DNA of 64,000 nucleotides from G963676095 sp963676095. GTDB taxonomy: Bacteria > Bacteroidota > Bacteroidia > Bacteroidales > Prolixibacteraceae. Below, one piece after another: positions 43,373-51,943 of this stretch; within the stretch, counting starts at the first letter, position 1; each line of letters begins with the position of its first letter. Under the pieces are notes generated by a model. It had not been told where the DNA came from. It ran no database searches and saw only the letters and a program-made list of their open reading frames with translations. Made by a program: the position numbers and the translations under genes. The stretch covers positions 1,798,001 to 1,862,000 of the forward strand of contig OY781040.1 of the NCBI GenBank assembly GCA_963676095.1. Reading direction: 5' to 3'.

Positions 43373-44353
43373 ATGGAGGAAAATCAATTATTTGAAACAC
43401 GAACTGACCTGTCGGACATTAGCCAGGCGGTAAGCAGGATAAAAACAGAATTAGCAAAAGTCATCGTAGGGCAGGAACAAATGATCGACTTGCTGATCCT
43501 GGCTGTTTTATCCAACGGGCATACGCTGATCGAAGGCGTTCCCGGAATGGCCAAAACGCTGGTGGCAAAACTTCTGGCCAAATCGATCGATGCCGGTTTT
43601 TCCCGCATTCAGTTCACTCCCGACCTGATGCCGTCAGATGTGGTCGGTACATCCATATACCATATGGGGAAAGGCGAATTTCAGTTTAAAAAAGGCCCGG
43701 TTTTCTCGAATCTCGTCCTGATTGATGAGATCAACCGGGCACCGGCCAAAACACAATCAGCGCTCTTCGAAGTAATGGAAGAACGTCAGGTATCGGTTGA
43801 CGGGACTACTTATCCGTTGCAAGCGCCATTTTTGGTTTTTGCAACACAAAATCCCATAGAACACGAAGGGACCTACCGCCTTCCTGAAGCGCAGCTCGAC
43901 CGTTTCCTGTTTAAGATCAACGTCAGCTATCCTTCGGTGGAAGAAGAACAACAAATCCTGGACAACCATGATTCCAGGAAGGACAGGCTGCAAACCGACG
44001 ACATCATGCCCGTCGTGCAGGCCCGCGAACTCATTGCTTTTCAAAAAAAGATTTTCGATATAACAATCGATGCAAGCTTAAAAAATTATATCGCCCGGAT
44101 TGTTTCAAACACCCGGAACCACAGGGATATTTATTTGGGCGCTTCGCCAAGAGCTTCCGTTCACATGATGAATGCGGCCAAAGCTGCCGCCGCCGTCAAC
44201 GGTCGTGATTTTGTGACACCGGGCGACATCAAAGAGATCATCAGCCCGGTGCTTTGTCACCGGATTATCCTCTCTCCCGAAAAAGAAATGGAGGGCATCC
44301 GTCCTGAAGAAATAATTAACCTGCTTGTCCAAAGCATTGAAGTACCGCGCTAG
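43373..44353 (+). CDS. MoxR-family AAA+ ATPase
   Basis: A 326-residue AAA+ protein: Walker A GVPGMAKT (residues 55-62), Walker B NLVLIDEINRAPAKTQSAL, sensor 1 FATQNPIEHEGTYRLPEAQ, then LDRFLFKINVSYP and the C-terminal lid. MoxR ATPases act as chaperones for partners with VWA/MIDAS domains, such as the following DUF58 protein. It is at the core of the operon, two bases after DUF4350. Confidence 0.95.
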   Translation: MEENQLFETRTDLSDISQAVSRIKTELAKVIVGQEQMIDLLILAVLSNGHTLIEGVPGMAKTLVAKLLAKSIDAGFSRIQFTPDLMPSDVVGTSIYHMGKGEFQFKKGPVFSNLVLIDEINRAPAKTQSALFEVMEERQVSVDGTTYPLQAPFLVFATQNPIEHEGTYRLPEAQLDRFLFKINVSYPSVEEEQQILDNHDSRKDRLQTDDIMPVVQARELIAFQKKIFDITIDASLKNYIARIVSNTRNHRDIYLGASPRASVHMMNAAKAAAAVNGRDFVTPGDIKEIISPVLCHRIILSPEKEMEGIRPEEIINLLVQSIEVPR

Positions 44354-44360
44354 TTTATCT

Positions 44361-45695
44361 ATGTTAAAAGTTAACAGGAAAATATATCTTTCAAACCGGT
44401 TTTTCGCAGGACTGCTGGTTATTGCCATGCTGTTTATACTGGCTTATCCGTTCCCGTGGATCTATTTTATGGCGCAACTTGCATTACTCTGCCTGATTGC
44501 ATTGACCGTTACAGATGCCGCCTGGCTGGTCACAAGCAGGCAAAGCATAACGATCAGGCGCAAAGCTCCTGTGCGCCTGTCGCTCGGTGATGAAAACCCC
44601 GTATCAATAAGCCTGCAAAACACCTTCCCGTTCAAAGTCAGTGTTGAAGTAATTGAAGAATTACCATTCGAGTTTCAAAAACGTGATTTTAATATTTCGT
44701 ACAAAATTGAACCGGATGAGGAAAAGATAATTGATTACGTTCTGCGGCCACTTACCCGCGGCGAATACAGGTTCGGGCAAACGAATGTCTTCGTTTCAAC
44801 GTCTTTAGGATTTGTCATTCGCACAATCAAAGGAAACAACCCCCAGTCCATACCGGTCTTTCCGTCCTTTATCAGCATGCGCAAATTCGAATTAATGGGA
44901 ATATCCGACCGGCTGGAAGAAATCGGGATCAAACACACCCGCAGGACCGGTCAGCATTCGGAATTTGACCAGGTACGGGAATATGTACCGGGCGATGATC
45001 CGCGGACAGTGAACTGGAAAGCCACCGCCAGAAAAGGTTCTCTCATGGTGAACCAATACCAGGAACAACGCTCGCAACAAGTTATTTCAATGATTGATAT
45101 GGGACGGGTAATGGAAATGCCCTTTGAAGGAATGTCCCTGTTGGATCATGCGATCAATGCCAGCCTGATCATCTCAAACATGGCCATGATCAAGCACGAC
45201 CGGGCCGGACTCATCACGTTCTCGGACCAGGTCCATTCGCTGATCCCCGCAGAAAGAAAAGGCGGACACTTACAGCGGATCATGCAGGTGTTATATAATC
45301 AGCAGACCAATTTCAACGAATCGTCTTATGAAAAACTGTACATAACAATCGTAAAAAAGATAAAACAACGGTCACTACTAATTCTTTATACTAATTTTGA
45401 GGGCCTTCCTTCTCTAAACCGTCAACTTCCCTACCTGAAAAAAATTGCCGTCCAGCATTTGCTGCTCGTCGTTTTTTTTGAGAATACTGAAATCCGTCAA
45501 CTGGCAGAGCAGGATTCCGGATCCACCCGGGAGGTTTACGTCCATACTATTGCACGGAAATTTATTCATGACAAAAAAGTGATGGCTAATAAATTAAAAC
45601 ATGCCGGCATCATGTCATTATTAACCCCACCGGAAAACTTGTCTGTCGATCTGATCAACAAATACCTGGAAATTAAAGCCCGGGAAATGATTTAA
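44361..45695 (+). CDS. DUF58 protein, MoxR partner
   Basis: Start at ATG 44361, seven bases after the MoxR stop; the in-frame ATG at 44325 would overlap MoxR without purpose. 444 residues: two N-terminal helices (FFAGLLVIAMLFILAYPF, QLALLCLIALTVTDAAWL), a DUF58 motif GIKHTRRTGQHSEFDQVREY then PGDDPRTVNWKATAR, and a VWA-like region (VISMIDMGRVM) at the C terminus. It closes the operon and meets the DtxR-type gene 69 bases later from the other strand. Confidence 0.9.
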   Translation: MLKVNRKIYLSNRFFAGLLVIAMLFILAYPFPWIYFMAQLALLCLIALTVTDAAWLVTSRQSITIRRKAPVRLSLGDENPVSISLQNTFPFKVSVEVIEELPFEFQKRDFNISYKIEPDEEKIIDYVLRPLTRGEYRFGQTNVFVSTSLGFVIRTIKGNNPQSIPVFPSFISMRKFELMGISDRLEEIGIKHTRRTGQHSEFDQVREYVPGDDPRTVNWKATARKGSLMVNQYQEQRSQQVISMIDMGRVMEMPFEGMSLLDHAINASLIISNMAMIKHDRAGLITFSDQVHSLIPAERKGGHLQRIMQVLYNQQTNFNESSYEKLYITIVKKIKQRSLLILYTNFEGLPSLNRQLPYLKKIAVQHLLLVVFFENTEIRQLAEQDSGSTREVYVHTIARKFIHDKKVMANKLKHAGIMSLLTPPENLSVDLINKYLEIKAREMI

Positions 45696-45764
45696 GGTTG
45701 CGGATTAAAATATTTTCCCGCTATCGCTTGTTTTCCGGATTGTCAAGACGACAGAAGGTGGATA

Positions 45765-46448
45765 CTATTGCTTTGTTCCGGTAATTGATTCATCCAAAAT
45801 CTCAATATAGATACGGTTACAAACTTCATGACTTAGTATCTCAAATTCATGATTGGCATAAGACACGCTTATACTTTTATCAAAAGGCTCAATTTCAAGC
45901 ACGTTAATTGCAGTCCCCAAATTCAACTCCTTTCGATTTAAAAAGCTTAAGAATTCTGATGTCCCATTAACGATAGCGGCCAACCTGACATGGCTTCCTT
46001 TCTTTGCCTCTGAAAGTCTTAACTGTTTATTCAACGCGATATTACCATTTTTATCGGGTATTGGCGAGCCATGGGGATCCGTTGCCGGATGCCCCATCTG
46101 TTCATCCATCCGCTCAAAAAAAGCAGAAGAGTTGATATGTTCTACCTGTTCCGCTATTTCGTGAACTTCTTCCCAGCCAAATCCCATTTTCTCGACCAGG
46201 TACATTTCCGTAAGGCGGTGTTTACGGAGGATCAGGGCGGCCTGCATTTTTCCTTCCGGGGTAAGTGACAGTGGCCTATATTTCTCGTAATTTACAAGTC
46301 CCTGCTTTTTTAGTTTTTTGACCATACTATTTACCGTTGGCAAGCGGACCCGTAAAAAATTACTTAACTCAGAAATAGTCACATCCTCTTTATTATAAGA
46401 AAGGGAAAGTAATGCTTTCAAATAATTTTCTTCTGTTTGTGAAGCCAT
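45765..46448 (-). CDS. DtxR/MntR-family metal-dependent repressor
   Basis: 227 residues: a winged helix-turn-helix (ELSNFLRVRLPTVNSMVKKL, residues 26-45), the dimerisation and metal-binding helices (MYLVEKMGFGWEEVHEIAEQ, EHINSSAFFERMDEQMGHPA with the C/H/E-type metal ligands in the normal places) and a FeoA/SH3-like tail. It is divergent from the Nramp gene at 46560, and an 18-base palindrome lies between them. It very likely represses that gene, and perhaps itself, when Mn2+ or Fe2+ is plentiful. Confidence 0.9.
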   Translation of the reverse strand: MASQTEENYLKALLSLSYNKEDVTISELSNFLRVRLPTVNSMVKKLKKQGLVNYEKYRPLSLTPEGKMQAALILRKHRLTEMYLVEKMGFGWEEVHEIAEQVEHINSSAFFERMDEQMGHPATDPHGSPIPDKNGNIALNKQLRLSEAKKGSHVRLAAIVNGTSEFLSFLNRKELNLGTAINVLEIEPFDKSISVSYANHEFEILSHEVCNRIYIEILDESITGTKQ

Positions 46449-46494
46449 AACATAAAATTACTGAAACAAAATTAAACAAAATTACAGAACTTAT

Positions 46495-46512
46495 TGTTAG
46501 ACTAATCTAACA
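46495..46512. promoter_or_regulatory. Palindromic operator for the DtxR/MntR regulator
   Basis: TGTTAGACTAATCTAACA is a perfect inverted repeat of seven bases around CTAA, between the divergent repressor and Nramp genes (47 bases from each start). It resembles DtxR-family operators with a TTAGxxTAAxCTAA core. Confidence 0.8.
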
Positions 46513-46559
46513 TTATATTTTTAAGACTATAAGTTTATACTGCTTTTAAATTAAAACAA

Positions 46560-48422
46560 ATGAAATCAGAATCGCTAAGTGAAGTGCATGCAACGGTACG
46601 TACAGATAAAAAAGGATGGAGGAAGATACTGGCATTTCTCGGGCCGGCTTACCTGGTCAGTGTCGGGTATATGGATCCGGGAAACTGGGCAACAGATATT
46701 GCAGGGGGATCGGAGTTCGGGTACAAATTAATATGGGTTTTGCTTATGTCCAACCTGATTGCAGTACTCCTGCAATCCTTAAGTGCCCGGCTGGGAATAG
46801 TCAGGGGAATGGACCTGGCCCAGGCATCAAAAAACACCTACCCGCAATGGGCAAACATCCCCTTATATATTTTAGCTGAAATCGCTATTGCCGCCTGCGA
46901 CCTGGCAGAAATTATAGGAATGGCCATCGGACTTAATTTATTGTTCGGACTACCTCTTGTCTGGGGAATCAGTTTAACCGCATTGGATACCATCCTGTTG
47001 TTGTTTTTGCTCAACAAAGGAATGCGAACGATGGAAGTTTTTATTGTTTCACTTGTTTTTATTATTGGGATGTCCTTTTTGATTGAAATGCTGATCGTTT
47101 CTCCCGTTTATGGTCATGTTGTCAAAGGTTTTATCCCATCAAAACTCAACGGGGATGCTTTGTACATTGCCATTGGAATTATCGGGGCAACGGTAATGCC
47201 GCATAACCTGTACCTGCATTCATCACTAGTCCAGACCCGGCAATTCGACAAAACTTCCGAAGGAATGAAGAATGCCATAAAAATGAACCTGTTTGACACG
47301 ACGATCGCCCTCAACCTGGCTTTTTTTATCAATGCCGCGATTCTGGTCCTGGCTGCTGCGGCATTTTATGTCAACGGATATTACCATGTAGCTGAAATAC
47401 AAGATGCCTCCAGGTTATTGGAAAATCTATTTGGAAATGCTGCCCCAACTTTTTTTGCCATTGCCTTAATTGCTTCCGGACAGAGTTCGACGATCACTGG
47501 TACACTTGCGGGGCAAATCGTTATGGAAGGACACCTAAATTTAAGGATTCAACCATGGTTAAGGCGTTTAATTACCCGGATGCTGGCAATCATCCCGGCG
47601 TTGCTGACTATTATCTATTTTGGGGAAGAAGCTTTGGGCAACCTTCTTGTTTTAAGTCAGGTGGTACTAAGCCTTCAACTGGGATTTGCCGTTATACCGC
47701 TTATCCATTTAAATTCTGACAAAAAATTAATGAAAGAGTTTACCATAAAGTTATGGGTGAAGACGCTGGCATGGATAAGCGCAGCTATAATTGTCTATTT
47801 GAATATTCACCTGGTAATTGATGAAATCCTGGGATGGATAAAGTCTGCCGGCGGCAACAGTATCTTTATTTATACGATTGTTGTTCCTTTGGCCCTGGCC
47901 TGTCTTGCCCTTTTGATTTATGTTTTTGTGTACCCTCTTGTGAAACATGAAAGGAGAAGAAAAGAACAACTGCCCCACGGACATGCCGAGAATTTCATTT
48001 TGGGAGACTTCTCTGAATACAAACATATCGGGATAGCCCTTGACTTTTCCGGCACTGATCACAAGATAATCCAAAGTGCCCTGAGACAAGGTGGTAAATC
48101 GGCAACATATACTTTCATCCATGTGGTTGAAAGTGCAGCAGCTCACTATCTGGGGAAAAATACAATGGATTACGAGACCCAACTGGATAGAAACAGTCTG
48201 AACCAATATCATCAGCAATTGCAGGAACTGGGCTACCAATCGGATTTACAAATCGGGTTTGGTAAGGCAGCGAATGAAATTGAACGGATTATCAAGGAAC
48301 AGGCTATTGATCTGTTGGTCTTAGGCTCACACGGGCACAAAGGTTTTAAAGATCTGGTTTTTGGGACAACGGTTGATTCAGTCCGGCACCATATCAGCAT
48401 TCCAATATTCATCGTAAATTAG
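46560..48422 (+). CDS. mntH: Nramp Mn2+/Fe2+ transporter fused to a UspA domain
   Basis: A 620-residue protein. The first ~460 residues are an Nramp (MntH) transporter with about 11 helices and the two metal-site motifs: YMDPGNWATDIAGG in helix 1 (D, N) and TVMPHNLYLHSS in helix 6 (M, P, H, N). After a linker (HERRRKEQLPHGHAENFILG) a UspA-type domain fills residues 485-620, ending with the ATP-binding pattern GSHGHKGFKDLVFGTTVDSV. A Usp domain on an Nramp is known in some Bacteroidota but not universal; it may link transport to ATP or stress state. Controlled by the divergent DtxR-type gene through the palindrome at 46495. Confidence 0.93.
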   Translation: MKSESLSEVHATVRTDKKGWRKILAFLGPAYLVSVGYMDPGNWATDIAGGSEFGYKLIWVLLMSNLIAVLLQSLSARLGIVRGMDLAQASKNTYPQWANIPLYILAEIAIAACDLAEIIGMAIGLNLLFGLPLVWGISLTALDTILLLFLLNKGMRTMEVFIVSLVFIIGMSFLIEMLIVSPVYGHVVKGFIPSKLNGDALYIAIGIIGATVMPHNLYLHSSLVQTRQFDKTSEGMKNAIKMNLFDTTIALNLAFFINAAILVLAAAAFYVNGYYHVAEIQDASRLLENLFGNAAPTFFAIALIASGQSSTITGTLAGQIVMEGHLNLRIQPWLRRLITRMLAIIPALLTIIYFGEEALGNLLVLSQVVLSLQLGFAVIPLIHLNSDKKLMKEFTIKLWVKTLAWISAAIIVYLNIHLVIDEILGWIKSAGGNSIFIYTIVVPLALACLALLIYVFVYPLVKHERRRKEQLPHGHAENFILGDFSEYKHIGIALDFSGTDHKIIQSALRQGGKSATYTFIHVVESAAAHYLGKNTMDYETQLDRNSLNQYHQQLQELGYQSDLQIGFGKAANEIERIIKEQAIDLLVLGSHGHKGFKDLVFGTTVDSVRHHISIPIFIVN

Positions 48423-48427
48423 ATCCC

Positions 48428-49255
48428 ATGCTAAAAATCTTGTTAAGTATTTTTCTGATTGAAACAACGGCATCCGGCGTTGGAAGCACACCTCCGGATT
48501 CAACCAAGAATAGTTTTAATCTGTTCCACAGAACCCCGAAAAAAATGATGAGAAGCTTTGAAACGGACCGTCCGGACGCCACAGAAAGCGCCTACACAGT
48601 GGACGCCGGCCATTTTCAATTGGAGACAGACTTATTTAAAACCGACCGTTTGTCTTTAGATGGCATTAAAACGATTCAAAATTCGTATAACGGATTTAAC
48701 CTAAAACTTGGTATTACAAATTCAACAGATATTCAATTCATTGCAAATATGATTACCCATACTAAGATATCAAAGGAAAAAACGCGGAAAAACGACCAGT
48801 TTTTCAATGATATTACCATCCGGATCAAGCGAAATATATGGGGAAATGACATGGATAAGACCGCGATGGCTATACTTCCTTTTGTCAATTTCAACAATGG
48901 GTCCATCGGTGAAATGACAGGAGGGGTAATTTTACCCTTTTCGATAGAATTGCCCAATGATTGGGGATTTGGAACCCAGGCTGAATTTGATCTGGAGAAA
49001 AATCAAATAAATAAGGGATATCATCTGAATTATCTATATTCAGCTACGATCGCCCATCCGCTTTTCAGAACCCTGGATTTTTTCTCAGAAGGATTAATTT
49101 CAAAGGAAAGTGAGATGAATAGTTCTGAATATTTTATTGATGCAGGATTGGTTTATAGCTGGAAAGAAAACATCAAACTGGATTCCGGTATATATTACGG
49201 ACTTAAAAATAGCTCATCAAAGACTTATTTTATTGGTATATCATTCAGATATTAA
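48428..49255 (+). CDS. Predicted outer-membrane beta-barrel (MetA-pathway phenol degradation-like)
   Basis: A 275-residue protein with a signal-like start and a row of amphipathic beta-strands. SFETDRPDATESAYTVDAGH is the entry pattern of the Phenol_MetA_deg transporter family; it ends in YFIGISFRY with the terminal aromatic typical of outer-membrane barrels. It follows the Nramp gene by five bases, so it is probably co-expressed and metal-regulated; a route for Mn2+ or Fe2+ across the outer membrane is a reasonable but unproven idea. Confidence 0.7.
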   Translation: MLKILLSIFLIETTASGVGSTPPDSTKNSFNLFHRTPKKMMRSFETDRPDATESAYTVDAGHFQLETDLFKTDRLSLDGIKTIQNSYNGFNLKLGITNSTDIQFIANMITHTKISKEKTRKNDQFFNDITIRIKRNIWGNDMDKTAMAILPFVNFNNGSIGEMTGGVILPFSIELPNDWGFGTQAEFDLEKNQINKGYHLNYLYSATIAHPLFRTLDFFSEGLISKESEMNSSEYFIDAGLVYSWKENIKLDSGIYYGLKNSSSKTYFIGISFRY

Positions 49256-49462
49256 ATAAAATCCGAATAAATGATCAAATAAATAAGCAAACAACCACGC
49301 CCAAAGGACGTAGGGATTAACGCTATAAAGGTTCAAAGCTCTCTTACGATTTAGGGATAGGGCAGAATAAAAGGCGGCACTGATACCTAAGAATGCTGTA
49401 ATCCGGAGAAAAGTACCATTTAATCCGGGGTTATTACATAACAGGTATCCCATAATGGGCAT
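49241..49462 (-). CDS. Doubtful small membrane protein
   Basis: A 73-residue minus-strand frame with two hydrophobic parts (GTFLRITAFLGISAAFYSAL, YVLWAWLFAYLFDHLFGF). It overlaps the tail of the outer-membrane gene by 15 bases. No family is known to me. The hydrophobic make-up is suggestive but not enough for a firm call. Confidence 0.25.
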   Translation of the reverse strand: MPIMGYLLCNNPGLNGTFLRITAFLGISAAFYSALSLNRKRALNLYSVNPYVLWAWLFAYLFDHLFGFYLISE

Positions 49463-49494
49463 ATATTTGCATGTACATTACCAATAATAAAATA

Positions 49495-50172
49495 ATGTTT
49501 AAAGGATTTACAAAAAATGGGATTTCATTTCTGAAAGACCTGGCCGCCAATAACAATAAGGAATGGTTTGAACTGCACAGGCAGACTTATGAAGAATGTC
49601 TTTTGAATCCGTTAAAACAACTGGCAGCTGCGTTACAACTAACGATAAAAAGCATTGATGCGGAAATTGAAACAACGCCGTCGATAAACAAGACCATTTC
49701 CAAAATATACCGCGACACCCGCTTTTCGGCTGACAAATCGCCATTCCGGACCACACAATGGATCTCATTCAAACGACCGGCAAAGATCTGGGGCAATGTT
49801 CCCGAGTTTTATTTCTGGTTTACTCCCGAAAAATATGAATATGGCATGGGCTTTTATTCGGCAACCCCGCAAAACATGGAGAAAATAAGAGAGCGCATTG
49901 CTTCCTGTCCCGACAGGTTTAAAAAGGAAATAATCGAGTATTACAATGCACAGGATGTTTTTGTTTTGGAAGGTGAAAATTATAAAAGGCCTGTTCAGAA
50001 CCCGCTTCCTGATGAATTCCAGGAATGGTTTCAAAAAAGGAACCTGTGTTTAAGCTGCGAAAAAGGAATGAATGAAACCTTCTTTTCCCCCGGTTTAAAG
50101 GATACCCTGGAAAATGCTTTTGTCCAAAATGCCAGGCTCTACCGGTTTTTTATGGAAAGTATCATGCAGTAA
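49495..50172 (+). CDS. DUF2461-family protein
   Basis: Start at ATG 49495 (MFKGFTKNGISFLKDLAANN), which fits the family; the ATG at 49471 adds eight residues. 225 residues with the characteristic FxxxNxxWFEL... pattern (NNNKEWFELHRQTYEE), KIYRDTRFSADKSPFRTTQW and YGMGFYSATPQNMEKIR. The TIGR02453 family is widespread and its function is unknown. No clear operon partners; the next gene is on the other strand. Confidence 0.88.
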   Translation: MFKGFTKNGISFLKDLAANNNKEWFELHRQTYEECLLNPLKQLAAALQLTIKSIDAEIETTPSINKTISKIYRDTRFSADKSPFRTTQWISFKRPAKIWGNVPEFYFWFTPEKYEYGMGFYSATPQNMEKIRERIASCPDRFKKEIIEYYNAQDVFVLEGENYKRPVQNPLPDEFQEWFQKRNLCLSCEKGMNETFFSPGLKDTLENAFVQNARLYRFFMESIMQ

Positions 50173-50283
50173 ACAGGCAAATACACTTTTAGGGGTACAG
50201 ATGCAACAACCTTATTCTTTTTGTTATCGATGATCCCGGGCCCGGGCACTCTCACTTTGCCATCACGGCAAAATCAGCGTGAT

Positions 50284-51459
50284 TTAAAGAGGGACGATCT
50301 GCTCTTCGACCACTGTCAGCTTCTCCACCCCCTGCGGGGTTACCAGGTAAGTATTTTCAATCCCGACAGCACCAACTCCGGGAATGACATATTTCGGTTC
50401 AAGGGCAAACACAATGCCGGGCTCCAGTTTTTCTTCCGACCTCGGAGTCAATACCGGAGGTTCGTTAATCTCCAGACCCACACCGTGTCCCACAAATTTA
50501 GCCTGCTGGCGGGTACCCATAAAATAGGGTTCCAGCTTATTTTTTACGGTCAGGTCCTGTGCCAGATCGAATAAAGCGGAACAGGAAAACCCGGGACCGG
50601 CTTTTTCCATGACAGCCTGATGGATTTCCATCGATACCTGATGGGCCAGGTAAGCCAGCTCCGGTAATTTTCCAAGGGCATAAACCCGCGTAATATCAGT
50701 CATCCATGGCGTATAATTACCGGCCATATCCACCATAACCGTTTGTCCTTCCCTGATCGGCGAGCCACTGGCCCCCAAAGGCAATGCAGGAGAAATTCCC
50801 TTTCCTCCCAGCGCAAAATCATAGGGAGAAGGCATTTCTGCATTTTCCCCGGCAAGCAGGCTTCCCATATGGATATCCATATTTTCGCCATAACTCCGGA
50901 AAATGCCTAAAGAACCATTCCGGCGCATCCAATGTTCCACTTCGATCTGCAGCTCAATATCCGTCATGCCCGGTTTGAAAAGAGAAGGAACAGCCTCGTA
51001 CACTTTTACGTGTTGCATGGCGCACCGCTTCATCTGTTCTATTTCATAAGGTGTCTTTACCTTTCGTAACGATCTTAGCAAAACTGAAGCATTGAGCGCA
51101 TCCCTGAGCCCCAACATATTCAATAACCGCAGGCAACTGCTATAGGGAAGTACATCCGTTTCCAATAAAACAGTAGCGGGAAGTGACATTCCCCGGACTC
51201 TCAGTTCCCCGGAAATTTGTTCCGGCTTACGTATTGAAACGGCATCTGTAAGTGGAAGGTCAACTGGCCGTTTGACAAAATGGATAAGTTCGCCGTTAGC
51301 AGGAATATAAAGATAACCGGTGTAGATCCCGCCCGTCAAATAAAAAATATTCACGCCGCTTGTCAGGATGCAAGCCTCCACATTCTTCTTCTGCATAACT
51401 GACTGGAGCCTTTTCCGGCGTATGGCCAGATCTGCTGCTAATGACTGACTGCTGTTCAT
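50284..51459 (-). CDS. M24 metallopeptidase, Xaa-Pro dipeptidase-like
   Basis: 391 residues: an N-terminal creatinase-type domain (residues 1-150) and a C-terminal pita-bread peptidase domain from about 155. The five metal ligands fit: Asp in VMVDMAGNY, Asp in MTDITRVYALG, His in FVGHGVGLEINEPPV, Glu in FALEPKYV and Glu in GIENTYLV. It likely cleaves the N-terminal residue before proline in peptides in the cytoplasm. It is the last gene on the minus strand after SusD, 484 bases away with a terminator in the gap, so it may or may not belong with the SusCD locus. Confidence 0.9.
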   Translation of the reverse strand: MNSSQSLAADLAIRRKRLQSVMQKKNVEACILTSGVNIFYLTGGIYTGYLYIPANGELIHFVKRPVDLPLTDAVSIRKPEQISGELRVRGMSLPATVLLETDVLPYSSCLRLLNMLGLRDALNASVLLRSLRKVKTPYEIEQMKRCAMQHVKVYEAVPSLFKPGMTDIELQIEVEHWMRRNGSLGIFRSYGENMDIHMGSLLAGENAEMPSPYDFALGGKGISPALPLGASGSPIREGQTVMVDMAGNYTPWMTDITRVYALGKLPELAYLAHQVSMEIHQAVMEKAGPGFSCSALFDLAQDLTVKNKLEPYFMGTRQQAKFVGHGVGLEINEPPVLTPRSEEKLEPGIVFALEPKYVIPGVGAVGIENTYLVTPQGVEKLTVVEEQIVPL

Positions 51460-51848
51460 AAGATCAATTCCTTTTGAATTCTTTTATTATTGATAGAAAG
51501 GGCCCGGAAGGAACCTGTTCATGAAGCAGTCAAAAATATAAAAACAATGTAGCTTTAGGGTTGTCAGCAAAAAATTTTGCCGCCAAGTGCTCAATATTTA
51601 ACGTTTCATTCTTGAAAAACTCCGACGCCGGATCATTTCAGATATTCCTTCTTCCACTGTTCGAAAATTGTGCGGTGAACAATCCGGTAGTGGGGATGGT
51701 AGGTTTCTTCATAATCCGAACAAAGCAAACTTAACTTTCCTTAACTCCTTTTTGCTCCACTTAACAATATATGGATGTATCTTTGTTACAGGACAAGCAA
51801 AAAACAGGTATAGTTTTTTTCATAAATTTGGAATTTGGTGGTAAGAGA
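51460..51848. other. Intergenic region with a coding remnant
   Basis: At 51638-51730 on the minus strand a clean 30-residue stretch ends in a stop (CSDYEETYHPHYRIVHRT, then IFEQWKKEYLK). It has no upstream start and looks like the C terminus of a deleted gene; the family is not recognised. No other feature seen. Confidence 0.35.
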
Positions 51849-51873
51849 AAAGGATGGCGCCCAACCATCCTTT
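51849..51873. terminator. Intrinsic terminator downstream of SusD
   Basis: AAAGGATGG (51849-51857) and CCATCCTTT (51865-51873) form a perfect nine-base stem with a seven-base loop. On the plus strand it is followed by TTTCTTCTTTTT; on the minus strand by a weaker T-rich stretch. It ends the SusCD transcript, about 70 bases after the SusD stop. Confidence 0.7.
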
Positions 51874-51943
51874 CTTCTTTTTCAAACAACCCTGTTTAAA
51901 CCTGTTCGTCTTGTTATCGGTATTTATTCATGATTGGCTCATT

